Notes: generated by a model from the letters alone, not told the origin. A stretch of DNA of 21,708 nt from Thermocrinis sp. (GCA_022759285.1 JAEMPM010000009.1:1-21708); one strand, 5' to 3'. Shown: positions 1 through 7,416, counted from the first letter of the stretch. Translations and numbers: made by a program.

Positions 1-51
1 CAAGCCCTGCTGGAAGAGGTACTAAATTATGACGGAAAAGGAAAAGTATGA
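1..51 (+). CDS. C-terminal tail of an upstream ORF (partial, unidentified)
   Basis: Frame 1 is open from the window edge and reads QALLEEVLNYDGKGKV followed by TGA at 49-51. It overlaps the next ORF start (ATG at 29) as in a tightly packed operon. Only 16 residues are visible, so no family can be assigned and the reading frame itself could be chance. Confidence 0.25.
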   Translation, partial: QALLEEVLNYDGKGKV

Positions 52-337
52 AAAGTTCTTGCAAAGGGCACAGCTGTTGGATCCTAATGTTCAGATAAAC
101 TTTGTAATGCTTGACTTACAGCCGAGGTGGATGAAATGCAAACGGAAGATGTCAACTTTTGGCATTCATAGACTGGGGTGGTTGATGGTTAGGACCTGAA
201 GTAGTTCTGATACGCTTAGAAATATAGAGGCAAGACAAGTAAGAGAAGACGTACTAAACAAGGTTTTTAAACGGCATAGGTTTTCTGTGAGCCTAAAAGC
301 AGAAGCTGTGTTCCTCAAACTGCCTATAGATGATTAG
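29..337 (+). pseudogene. Small ORF interrupted by an in-frame stop; possible decayed gene
   Basis: An ATG at 29 follows a plausible ribosome binding site (AGAGGT at 15-20, 8 nt spacing). It opens a 56-codon frame beginning MTEKEKYEKFLQRAQLLDPN and ending at TGA 197-199. The same frame then continues for another 45 codons to TAG at 335-337, with a lysine/arginine-rich segment that looks protein-like (NKVFKRHRFSVSLKAEAVF). A different frame across roughly 120-178 also reads protein-like (LTAEVDEMQTEDVNFW). I do not recognise the family. The pattern fits a gene broken by a stop and perhaps frameshifts. Alternatives are a genuine 56-residue protein or non-coding sequence. It lies between an upstream + strand unit and the end of the minus-strand regulator operon, a common place for decay. 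Confidence 0.35.
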
Positions 338-442
338 CCTCTTTTATCGTCATTTTATACAATCATGAACCTGAAGAGTTGACATCCTCTTTATCCTCTC
401 CAAACCTTCTGCTTTGCCCACTCGCAAGTATACAGCATTTCA
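338..442. other. Convergent spacer without a recognisable gene
   Basis: Together with the broken ORF to its left, this completes about 440 bases with no intact gene. I see no strong terminator hairpin for the minus-strand operon that ends at 443. TTGACA at 379-384 has no matching -10 box at the right spacing. The ten-base word AGTTGACATC at 377-386 is the reverse complement of GATGTCAACT at 148-157. Confidence 0.4.
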
Positions 443-874
443 TCATTCTTTTTTGAGTATTTCTTCCAGCGTTTTTCTATAGGAAGGGTCATCCTTTATC
501 TCCAAAGCCTTTTTTATATAAAGGAGGGCTTCTTCTTTTTTACCTTGCTTGTTTAAAACGTAAGCTAAGTTGTTAAGCACATCTGGATCTTCCCTTAGCT
601 CAAGTGCTTTTCTGTATTGTATTTCAGCCTTCTCATACTCTCCTCTTTGGGCGTAGATATTTCCCAAATTAAAGTATGCTAAATAGTTTTTCTTATCCTT
701 TCTTATGGCTTTTTTGTACTCCTCCTCCGCCAAGTCCAATTTTCCCTGTTTCTCGTATAGAAAACCCAGATTTATATGTTCCTCTGCGGTCAAGGGGTCT
801 TTTAGGATTATAATCCGTGGCACTGCGCAGCCCCCGCAAAGCATAATAATGAGAAGAAAAATAAGCTTTTTCAT
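443..874 (-). CDS. TPR-repeat lipoprotein, 143 aa
   Basis: The protein starts MKKLIFLLIIMLCGGC, a lysine-led hydrophobic signal peptide ending in a cysteine at residue 16. The lipobox is not canonical (CGG-C), so lipidation is likely but not certain. About three tetratricopeptide repeats follow, near residues 30-63, 64-97 and 98-131, with the typical G-Y/F-A and final-Pro pattern (LGFLYEKQGKLDLAEEEYKKA, then LGNIYAQRGEYEKAEIQYRKA in outline). TPR lipoproteins of this size act as protein-binding scaffolds at the inner face of the outer membrane (PilF- or NlpI-like), but no partner can be named here. I chose the start at 874 because its ATG overlaps the stop of the EAL gene (ATGA), which implies translational coupling. 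The longer frame to 937 would add 21 residues ahead of a clear signal peptide. It is the last gene of the DUF294-EAL-TPR unit. Confidence 0.8.
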   Translation of the reverse strand: MKKLIFLLIIMLCGGCAVPRIIILKDPLTAEEHINLGFLYEKQGKLDLAEEEYKKAIRKDKKNYLAYFNLGNIYAQRGEYEKAEIQYRKALELREDPDVLNNLAYVLNKQGKKEEALLYIKKALEIKDDPSYRKTLEEILKKE

Positions 875-1512
875 CCCAAGGGAATATTGTGCGTTTCGTA
901 GCCAAAAAAGTAGCCATGTCCGTAGTCTGCACCGCAATCTATAGCTAACTGGACCTTTTTGTAAGTGTCTATTTTTTTGAATATCACCTTTGCCCCAAAG
1001 CTTTTGGCATAGGACACTGCCTTGGCAACATCGGATTTACTGAAGTTCATATAAAACTCCTCTTTTATGAAAACAAAATCAAAGGCACCCAGTTTTATTT
1101 CCTCCGCCTTTTCCCCCACACTATATCTTGCTACATAAAAATCGTCCAGGGCACTTTTCAGCTTAAGGTGTTTTATGCTAAGCAATATTTTTGCAAGATT
1201 ATCGGAAGTTAAATCAACGGGTAGGCAGATTACAAAATTGTGACTGTATAAAGGTAAGCTTTCCATCTCTATAGATATGGGCATATTTATAAAAAGCATT
1301 TTGTCCTTTGAAAATTTTGCTACTTCCTTTAAAACACTTAACTCCGCTTGTTTTTTCAGAGCTTCATCTTTGATATCTTGAAACCTCAGCTCTTTTTTAC
1401 CATCCATAATAATGCGGGATAGCACTCTGTATCCAAAAAGTTGCTGCGTTTTTAAATCCACTATATGTTCAAGCACCATCTCTGCCTTTAATTTTCTACC
1501 TCTTTCCTCCAT
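871..1512 (-). CDS. Degenerate EAL-domain protein, probably catalytically inactive, 213 aa
   Basis: The whole protein aligns by eye with an EAL phosphodiesterase fold: VDLKTQQLFGYRVLSR (18-33) at the N-terminal signature, LFINMP (73-78), ALDDF (121-125), FVFIK (146-150) and CGADYGHGYFFG (193-204). The signature EAL triad is RVL. The loop-6 region that normally reads AEGVE is FKKID (178-182), and the usual Gln of the last motif is His (GHG). Asn76, Asp123-Asp124 and Lys150 are kept. Loss of two metal-binding glutamates predicts no c-di-GMP hydrolysis; a binding or scaffolding role is the natural alternative. It starts 9 nt after the DUF294 regulator stop and overlaps the TPR lipoprotein by 4 nt, so all three are probably co-expressed. 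There is no GGDEF, HDOD or sensor domain. Family assignment is confident, function is not. Confidence 0.75.
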   Translation of the reverse strand: MEERGRKLKAEMVLEHIVDLKTQQLFGYRVLSRIIMDGKKELRFQDIKDEALKKQAELSVLKEVAKFSKDKMLFINMPISIEMESLPLYSHNFVICLPVDLTSDNLAKILLSIKHLKLKSALDDFYVARYSVGEKAEEIKLGAFDFVFIKEEFYMNFSKSDVAKAVSYAKSFGAKVIFKKIDTYKKVQLAIDCGADYGHGYFFGYETHNIPLG

Positions 1513-1521
1513 GAGGATATT

Positions 1522-3375
1522 TTACTCCAAAAGCACACTACCAAATCTATGCCTTAAGAATTCCTGAAAGTTTTCCACGACTCTAAAGGCGTCCTTTAAA
1601 AGTCCCCTCTCTTGCTTTGAAAGTTTTTCCGGGTCTATGTAGTTATCCGGTTCTTCTCCTTTGATGATCTTTTCCGCCTGTTCTCTAAATCTTAACATGT
1701 TCAAAAATCTGTATGCCTCTAAAAGGTCTCTTCCAGAATTCTTCTCCAAGATGCCTCTCTCCATAAGCGCTCTTATTCGGTCGTAGGTGTTTCTCTCCAA
1801 GATCCCATTAAAAATACTGAGACACCTGACGCCATGAGTTATAGGAAATATTCCACCCTTCTTTAGATCAAGCTTTCCTTTGTGTTCTCCACTCCTTTCC
1901 ACCACGAAGCCTTTAAAGAATGTTAAAGGCGGCCTGAACTTTAACCCTTCACTTACAAAATAACCCATAAATAAGGTTTGCCCTTTTGTTTTTTTATGAA
2001 CATATTCTTCCAGTCTATCCGCCAAGGTTTTATCTCCAAAGACGCTCCTAAAGTCAAAAAATATGGCAGATTTCAAAACATTTTCCGGAACGGGAGTGTC
2101 TATCCAAGAGCTTATCTTTTTTTCCCACTCTCTTTCTGAACCTCTCCACTCTGGGTTTGATAGCATCACATTCCCTGGACAGGGTGGAAAGCCTATCTTT
2201 AATAGCGTCTTTATATACTCCTCCGAGAACCTTTTGAAGTACTCGTTGGCGTCAAAGTCAATAATGGGAAGGTCTCTGTATATTAGGGCATTGTCTTGGT
2301 CTGTTTTTAGGCTTTGCTCTTGCCTACCTTCACTTCCCAAAACTAAAATGCAGAAGGGAACTAAAGGCTCCTCTCCAAGCTTTGATATGGTCAAAAAGAC
2401 AGTCCTTTTCATAAAGCGGTCGTTTAACTCCGAGACATATTTCCCTACCCTCTCTGGGTCCGCCCCTTCCAAAACAAGCTCCACCACCGCCTTTGTGGTT
2501 TGCCTGTATAGAAACGCTAAACTTTCTTCATCCTTAGCCTTCTCTATCTCCTTAAACAAAAACACAAAGTTCCTGCTCTCATAGAGGATAATATCCCTAT
2601 CCTCCAAGATCCCCGAGGGCTGTTGGTTGGAAAAGACAACTATCCTCTTTATAGCATGCTTGGACATGAGGGTAAGTACATCTATAAGGTAATCCCTTTC
2701 ATTCACTCCAATTACGGGAAAGGTTGCCACCTCAGCAGCTTTTGTCTCCCTTAGGTCTTTACCCTCTCCTAAAACCCGCTTGATTATATCCCTTTCCGTG
2801 ATTATGCCGTAGCCATCTTTGAATTTAACGAGAACTGCCCAATGCCCCTCCTTTGCCATCAGATTTATTACTTGTTCTATGCTGTCATTCTCTTCCACAA
2901 TGGGTACCCTTCTTGGATTTAGGTCTTTTACTTGCACTCTTGCAAGCCTTTCCAAGAGGGAACTACTTTCTTCCTTCTTTCTTTCAAATCTTCCGGTTAG
3001 TTTTCTTAGAAAGTACTGATTAAAAGCTTCAAAATCCTTGCAGAGCTTTTTAAAGATCTTATCCGGCAAGAGGAAAAGCAAGGTGTCCTCGTAAGCTATC
3101 GCAGTGGAAGATGGGCGCTCACCGGTCAAAAGGGATACAAAACCAAAGCTATCACCCTCCTGAAGGTAATCCAGCACCTCAGAACCCCTTTTCAAAAGAA
3201 CAACACCCTTTCTAACTATGTAAAGACTACCAAGCGGTGCAGAACCCTCCTGGAATATTACCTCATCCTTTTGGTAATACTGGACTTGAAGGTTGTAGAC
3301 TACGCTTCTTAAGACCTCCGGGGTAAGGAGGTTAAAGGGCTCGTACTCTCTCAAAAACCTTTCTGCGTCAAGCAT
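1522..3375 (-). CDS. cNMP-binding / CBS-pair / DUF294 nucleotidyltransferase-like signalling protein, 617 aa
   Basis: Three modules are visible. Residues about 13-130 form a cyclic-nucleotide-binding-type beta barrel (FQEGSAPLGSLYIVRKGVV; DSFGFVSLLTGERPSSTA). Residues about 150-270 are a CBS pair (VPIVEENDSIEQVINLMAKE and YLIDVLTLMSKHAIKRIVV, each followed by an IITERDII- or ILEDRDII-type strand). Residues about 290-430 are the DUF294 putative nucleotidyltransferase, with GSEGRQE (347-353) and DQDNAL (359-364) matching the GS-x-GR and DxD metal-binding pattern of GlnD-type enzymes. The DUF294 C-terminal helical domain fills the rest. Proteins of this architecture are repeatedly encoded beside SSS-family acetate-type symporters, as here with actP upstream, and are presumed to regulate carbon uptake or metabolism. 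The target and nucleotide are unknown. A terminator separates it from actP, so it probably has its own start in 3376-3422. No strong Shine-Dalgarno is seen before the ATG. Confidence 0.88.
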   Translation of the reverse strand: MLDAERFLREYEPFNLLTPEVLRSVVYNLQVQYYQKDEVIFQEGSAPLGSLYIVRKGVVLLKRGSEVLDYLQEGDSFGFVSLLTGERPSSTAIAYEDTLLFLLPDKIFKKLCKDFEAFNQYFLRKLTGRFERKKEESSSLLERLARVQVKDLNPRRVPIVEENDSIEQVINLMAKEGHWAVLVKFKDGYGIITERDIIKRVLGEGKDLRETKAAEVATFPVIGVNERDYLIDVLTLMSKHAIKRIVVFSNQQPSGILEDRDIILYESRNFVFLFKEIEKAKDEESLAFLYRQTTKAVVELVLEGADPERVGKYVSELNDRFMKRTVFLTISKLGEEPLVPFCILVLGSEGRQEQSLKTDQDNALIYRDLPIIDFDANEYFKRFSEEYIKTLLKIGFPPCPGNVMLSNPEWRGSEREWEKKISSWIDTPVPENVLKSAIFFDFRSVFGDKTLADRLEEYVHKKTKGQTLFMGYFVSEGLKFRPPLTFFKGFVVERSGEHKGKLDLKKGGIFPITHGVRCLSIFNGILERNTYDRIRALMERGILEKNSGRDLLEAYRFLNMLRFREQAEKIIKGEEPDNYIDPEKLSKQERGLLKDAFRVVENFQEFLRHRFGSVLLE

Positions 3376-3422
3376 CTCACAAAAGTTTTATCACAAGAAA
3401 CCTAATTAATAGCTCTCCTCTT

Positions 3423-3446
3423 AAAAAAGCCCGCCGAAAGGCGGGC
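3423..3446 (-). terminator. Rho-independent terminator of the DUF485-actP operon
   Basis: On the minus strand, GCCCGCC-TTTC-GGCGGGC forms a perfect 7-bp GC stem with a 4-nt loop, followed by six U residues. It starts about 7 nt after the actP stop codon. It should separate actP from the downstream DUF294 gene or at least reduce read-through. Confidence 0.93.
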
Positions 3447-3453
3447 CCCTGTT

Positions 3454-4995
3454 TTATTCCGCTCCTATACCTAAGTAGGTTCTTACTTTTTGCTCTTCGT
3501 ATTTTCTTTCAGCGTTTTCTTCCTTAGTCAAGAGTGAGATTATGATACCTACAAGGAAGGATGCAGGCATGGATATGAGTGCAGGGTTCTTCCAAGGGAA
3601 TATCGGTGCAGAGTTTTTAAGTACATCAACCCACACAGTAGGGCTTAGGATTATAAGGATCACTGCCAATGTGGTACCTGTTAGTATACTGGCTACCGCA
3701 CCAGCAGTGGTAAAGTTCTTCCAAAAGATGGACATGATCAGAGGTGGAAAGTTAGCACTTGCAGCAATAGCAAAAGCAAGTCCAACCATAAATGCCACAT
3801 TTTGACCTTTAAAGAGGATACCTAAAATTATGGCAATAACACCGAGTATTAAAGTAGCTATCTTAGCAACTTTCACTTCTTCTTCTTCTGAAGACTGTCC
3901 TCCCTTTACTACGTTCACATAAAGGTCGTGTGATAAGGTAGATGCACCCGCCAATGTAAGACCAGCAACTACGGCAAGTATAGTAGCAAAGGCTACCGCT
4001 GTAATAAATCCAAGAAAAACAGTACCTCCTACAGCTTCAGCAAGCAATGGAGCTGCCATATTTCCGCCTTTGTCTATTTTTGATATAAGCTCACGACCCA
4101 CTATAGCTGATGCACCAAAACCTATTACAAAAGTCAGGATGTAAAAATAGCCTATAAATCCTGTAGCGTAAAATACAGATTTTCTGGCCTCTTTTGCATC
4201 AGGGACTGTATAAAACCTCATGAGTATATGAGGGAGTCCTGCGGTACCAAACATGAGAGCTAAACCTAGAGATACAGCATCCCAAGGATTAGCAACCAGG
4301 CCTCCTGGCATGAGTACTTTATCTCCGTATTTCTGTGCAACACTTGAGAAAAGCGCTGTTGGGCTAAAGCCAAACTGTGCAAGAGCTAAGAGAGCCAAAA
4401 GGGTTGCACCGCTTAAAAGAAGAACCGCTTTAGTAATCTGCACCCACGTGGTGGCTAACATTCCACCAAAGAGCACATAAACAATCATAATGGCGCCTAC
4501 TATAACCACCGCTAATTCGTAAGGTAGTCCAAACAAAAGCTTTATTAGACTGCCAGAACCTACCATTTGAGCTATCAGGTAAAGTATTACAGTGGATAAA
4601 GCACCTAAAGATGCGGATATTCTTATAGGCTTTTGTGAGAGCCTGTAAGCAACAACATCTGCAAAAGTATACTTACCAAGGTTTCTCAATTGTTCTGCTA
4701 CCAAAAACATCACTATAGGCCAACCTACAAGAAAACCTATGGAGTAAATAAGTCCGTCATAACCCTTTAGAGCAACAAGACCTGCTATTCCTAAGAACGA
4801 TGCAGCACTCATATAATCACCTGCTATAGCCAACCCGTTTTGAAAACCCGATATACTCCGACCAGCTGCGTAAAACTCTGCGGTAGTTCTTGTTCTCCTT
4901 GCAGCCCAGTAGGTTATTCCGAGAGTTATAGCCACAAAAAGGAAAAAGAAAAATATAGCTACTGCGTTAGGTTGTCCAAGAGTTGTTTGTGGCAT
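3454..4995 (-). CDS. actP: ActP-type acetate/cation symporter (SSS family), 513 aa
   Basis: This is an inner-membrane sodium:solute symporter family protein with about 13 hydrophobic segments spread over the whole length. Acetate-permease hallmarks are the N-terminal block RTTAEFYAAGRSISGFQNG followed by LAIAGDYMSAASFLGIAG, then FLVGWPIVMFLVAEQLRNLGK, and LAFAIAASANFPPLIMSIFW near the C-terminus. E. coli ActP is 549 aa, so this one is slightly shorter, mainly at the termini. It begins 3 nt after the stop of the DUF485 gene with a GGAGGT-type site (minus-strand GAGGAGGT at about 5001-5006), so the two are co-transcribed. Context with acs across a divergent promoter region supports acetate (or propionate/glycolate-like short monocarboxylate) as substrate. 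Exact substrate and coupling ion are inferred from the family. Confidence 0.92.
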   Translation of the reverse strand: MPQTTLGQPNAVAIFFFFLFVAITLGITYWAARRTRTTAEFYAAGRSISGFQNGLAIAGDYMSAASFLGIAGLVALKGYDGLIYSIGFLVGWPIVMFLVAEQLRNLGKYTFADVVAYRLSQKPIRISASLGALSTVILYLIAQMVGSGSLIKLLFGLPYELAVVIVGAIMIVYVLFGGMLATTWVQITKAVLLLSGATLLALLALAQFGFSPTALFSSVAQKYGDKVLMPGGLVANPWDAVSLGLALMFGTAGLPHILMRFYTVPDAKEARKSVFYATGFIGYFYILTFVIGFGASAIVGRELISKIDKGGNMAAPLLAEAVGGTVFLGFITAVAFATILAVVAGLTLAGASTLSHDLYVNVVKGGQSSEEEEVKVAKIATLILGVIAIILGILFKGQNVAFMVGLAFAIAASANFPPLIMSIFWKNFTTAGAVASILTGTTLAVILIILSPTVWVDVLKNSAPIFPWKNPALISMPASFLVGIIISLLTKEENAERKYEEQKVRTYLGIGAE

Positions 4996-4998
4996 AGC

Positions 4999-5289
4999 CT
5001 ACCTCCTCACCTTGTTTTTTATTTGCTCTACCACCTTATCATAGTAGGTGTTTGCCCAAAAGACATAAACTCCCGTCAATAACCAAGAAAGTACTATTAT
5101 GGCAATACCAACAGGTATACCTACTGTCAAGCCTTCAGTTATCTTCTGACTAAGCAGTTCCTTTTTAAAAGCCAGTACTAACACATAGCCAAAATACATA
5201 ATTAGTTCAAGAGCAGTTAAGAGTATAGATATTCTGTTCTTTTTTGACACAAGTTCTCTAAACTCTTTTGTTTCAAGGATATCTTTCAT
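4999..5289 (-). CDS. yjcH: DUF485 (YjcH-type) small membrane protein, 96 aa
   Basis: Two transmembrane helices (about residues 20-41 and 55-75) are followed by the conserved tail TGVYVFWANTYYDKVVEQIK. This matches DUF485, the small protein that almost always precedes actP in acetate operons. The N-terminal FRELVSKKNRISILLTAL block and the central VGIPVGIAIIVLSWLLTG are also typical. A strong ribosome binding site (AAGGAGGT on the minus strand at about 5297-5304) precedes the ATG. The family's function is unsettled; an accessory or regulatory role for the symporter is assumed from constant co-occurrence. It is driven by the promoter at 5319-5347. Confidence 0.9.
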   Translation of the reverse strand: MKDILETKEFRELVSKKNRISILLTALELIMYFGYVLVLAFKKELLSQKITEGLTVGIPVGIAIIVLSWLLTGVYVFWANTYYDKVVEQIKNKVRR

Positions 5290-5318
5290 GGCGAACCTCC
5301 TTTATATTTGCTGGCATA

Positions 5319-5347
5319 AGTATAAGAAGTCTTTTGAATTTTGTCAA
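5319..5347 (-). promoter_or_regulatory. Near-consensus sigma-70 promoter for the DUF485-actP operon
   Basis: The minus strand reads TTGACA (5347-5342), a 17-nt spacer and TATACT (5324-5319). The -35 box is a perfect match, the -10 box differs by one base and the spacing is ideal. Predicted transcription start is near 5312, giving a leader of about 22 nt that contains the ribosome binding site. With such a strong core promoter, any carbon-source control would have to come from a repressor or from activator sites farther upstream, such as the palindrome at 5411-5442. Confidence 0.82.
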
Positions 5348-5410
5348 GTTACCCCTTTAAAAAGAAAAGAAGACCATAAAAATACGTAAGTTAAAAACCT
5401 CTTTTAATTT

Positions 5411-5442
5411 CAAAAATATACGATTTTAATCATATGTTTTTG
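5411..5442. promoter_or_regulatory. 32-bp imperfect palindrome, candidate regulator binding site between acs and actP
   Basis: The left arm CAAAAATATACGATTT (5411-5426) faces the right arm TAATCATATGTTTTTG (5427-5442); 13 of 16 positions pair. The core GAT-N4-ATC (5422-5431) has the geometry of CRP/FNR-family sites, though the outer bases are not a standard CRP or FNR consensus. The centre is about 89 nt before the acs ATG and about 115 nt upstream of the predicted actP-side transcription start. A weak acs -10 box (TATACT, 5483-5488) would place the centre near -69 for acs, an activator-like distance. The palindrome is directly visible; the regulator identity is inference. Confidence 0.55.
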
Positions 5443-5515
5443 CATTTTAAATTTTCCCCTGGTAGTTAAATGAATAACGGTTTATACTTTTTAGAAACTT
5501 CTAAGGAGGTAAAAC

Positions 5516-7411
5516 ATGGAAGAAAGGAGTGAAGTTCTTTTGAAGGTAGAGGACAAGTATTACCCTCCTAAGCGCATTGTAGAAAGGGCGTGGGTAAAGG
5601 ACTACGAGAGCTTGTATCAGGAGTCCATCAAAGACAGAGAGGGTTTTTGGGCTAAGGTGGCGGAGGAGCTTCACTGGTTCAAAAAATGGGACAAGGTTTT
5701 AGATTGGCAGTTTCCTTACGCCCAGTGGTTTGTAGGTGCCCAAACAAACATTACCTACAACTGCTTAGACAGGCATGTCTTAAACGGTAGGAGAAATAAG
5801 GTTGCATATATATGGTTGGATGAGGACGACAACGAGCAGAAGATCACTTACGGAGAACTTTTGGAACTTGTCAATCGCATCGCCAACGGTCTAAAGTCCT
5901 TAGGTGTTAAAAAAGGAGACAGGGTATCTATATACATGCCAAACAGCATACCCGCCATAGCTTGCATGCTAGCTTGTGCCAGAATTGGCGCTATACATAG
6001 CGTGGTTTTTGCTGGCTTTAGCGAAGGTGCCCTCAGAACTAGAATAGAGGACGCCAAAGCTAAGGTGCTCATTACCGCCACCTACACCAAGAGAAGAGGC
6101 AAAAAGATAGACCTCTTGGCAACCGCCCAAAGGGCTATAGACGGGCTATCCTTTGTGGAAAAAGTAATAGTTTGGGACAGAGATGGAGATGTGCTCAACG
6201 GAGAAAACCCACTTTTAGTTAGCTTAGACAAGCTAATAAAAGAGTCTTCTCCCGTTTGCGAACCGGAAGTTATGGATGCAGAAGACCCGTTGTTTATCCT
6301 CTACACCTCCGGCACAACAGGAAAGCCAAAGGGAGTTCTCCATACCACCGGTGGCTATATGGTGGAAACTTACTACACCACCAAGGTAGTCTTTGATGCT
6401 CATGAGGACGACATTTACTGGTGCACCGCAGACATAGGTTGGATTACAGGGCATTCGTACATAGTCTATGGACCTTTGGCAAACGGGCTAACATCTTTAG
6501 TAGTGGAGGGTGCTCCAGACTATCCAAACCCCGGCAGATGGTGGAGCTATGTGGAAAAGTACAGGGTAAACATCTTTTACACTGCACCTACAGCTATAAG
6601 GATGTTCATGAGATTTGGAGAGGAGTGGCCTGCCAAGTATGATCTATCCTCTCTAAGGATACTTGGTTCTGTAGGTGAGCCTATAAACCCAGAAGCTTGG
6701 GAATGGTACTACAAACACATAGGAAGGGAAAGGTGTGTGATAGTGGATACTTGGTGGCAGACAGAGACGGGAGCCCATATGATCACTACCGTGCCCTCCT
6801 ATCCAGCCAAACCTGGTAAGGCAGGAAAGCCCTTCTTTACCATAGAGCCCGCAGTGGTGGACAGCCAAGGTAATCCACTTCCTCCTAACACCGTTGGAAA
6901 CCTGGTTATAAAGTCCCCTTGGCCTTCCATGCTAAGAACATGCTGGGGAGAGCCCGAAAGGTATGAAAAGTATTGGACCACCATACCCGGTCAGGTCTAT
7001 TTCACCGGAGACCTGGCTACCTACGATGAAGAGGGCTACATAATGATCCTCGGAAGGGCTGACGATGTGCTGAACGTGGCAGGGCATAGGATAGGAACCA
7101 TGGAAGTGGAATCTGCTTTGGTGGATCATCCGGCGGTGGCTGAAGCGGCGGTTATAGGAAAGCCTCACGAGATAAAGGGAGAATCTATAAAGGCTTTTGT
7201 GATCCTAAAGAAAGGCGTGGAACCCTCCGACAGACTAAAGGAGGACATAAAACAGCACGTCAGACAGGTGCTTGGTGCCATTGCGGTGCCAGATGAAATA
7301 GAATTTGTGGAAAAACTACCGAAGACCAGAAGCGGTAAGATCATGAGGAGGGTTCTGAAGGCTCAAGAGCTTGGACTGCCAGTAGGAGATATTTCTACCT
7401 TAGAGGACTAA
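5516..7411 (+). CDS. acs: Acetyl-CoA synthetase (AMP-forming), 631 aa
   Basis: The enzyme converts acetate, ATP and CoA to acetyl-CoA through acetyl-AMP in the cytoplasm. Visible family motifs are the P-loop-like YTSGTTGKPKG (263-273), DTWWQTETG (411-419), the GDL/GRADDVLNVAGHRIG region (498-526), and PKTRSGKIMRR (602-612) with Lys608, the residue acetylated in bacterial Acs. Trp414 and Val386 match the small acetate pocket of characterised Acs enzymes; position 310 is Ile instead of Val. Length is close to the usual ~650. The ribosome binding site AAGGAGGT (5503-5510) sits 5 nt from the ATG, one of the best in the window. It is divergent from DUF485-actP, so uptake and activation of acetate are likely co-regulated through 5290-5515. 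In a presumed CO2-fixing thermophile this allows mixotrophic acetate assimilation or salvage. Confidence 0.97.
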   Translation: MEERSEVLLKVEDKYYPPKRIVERAWVKDYESLYQESIKDREGFWAKVAEELHWFKKWDKVLDWQFPYAQWFVGAQTNITYNCLDRHVLNGRRNKVAYIWLDEDDNEQKITYGELLELVNRIANGLKSLGVKKGDRVSIYMPNSIPAIACMLACARIGAIHSVVFAGFSEGALRTRIEDAKAKVLITATYTKRRGKKIDLLATAQRAIDGLSFVEKVIVWDRDGDVLNGENPLLVSLDKLIKESSPVCEPEVMDAEDPLFILYTSGTTGKPKGVLHTTGGYMVETYYTTKVVFDAHEDDIYWCTADIGWITGHSYIVYGPLANGLTSLVVEGAPDYPNPGRWWSYVEKYRVNIFYTAPTAIRMFMRFGEEWPAKYDLSSLRILGSVGEPINPEAWEWYYKHIGRERCVIVDTWWQTETGAHMITTVPSYPAKPGKAGKPFFTIEPAVVDSQGNPLPPNTVGNLVIKSPWPSMLRTCWGEPERYEKYWTTIPGQVYFTGDLATYDEEGYIMILGRADDVLNVAGHRIGTMEVESALVDHPAVAEAAVIGKPHEIKGESIKAFVILKKGVEPSDRLKEDIKQHVRQVLGAIAVPDEIEFVEKLPKTRSGKIMRRVLKAQELGLPVGDISTLED

Positions 7412-7416
7412 AATCC

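Noticed and set aside
197..199. In-frame TGA read as selenocysteine in the small left-edge ORF
   Set aside because: Some Aquificales make selenoproteins, but no convincing SECIS hairpin follows the TGA and the protein resembles no known selenoprotein.
875..937. Longer N-terminus for the TPR lipoprotein
   Set aside because: It would place 21 unrelated residues before a clear signal peptide and lose the ATGA coupling with the EAL gene.
3377..3396. Two TCACAA copies upstream of the DUF294 gene as a CRP site
   Set aside because: They are direct, not inverted, repeats, 14 bases apart; CRP sites need dyad symmetry.
5290..5515. Sigma-54 promoter for acs or actP
   Set aside because: TGGC occurs at 5312-5315 but no GC/TTGC element lies at the required 10-base spacing on either strand.
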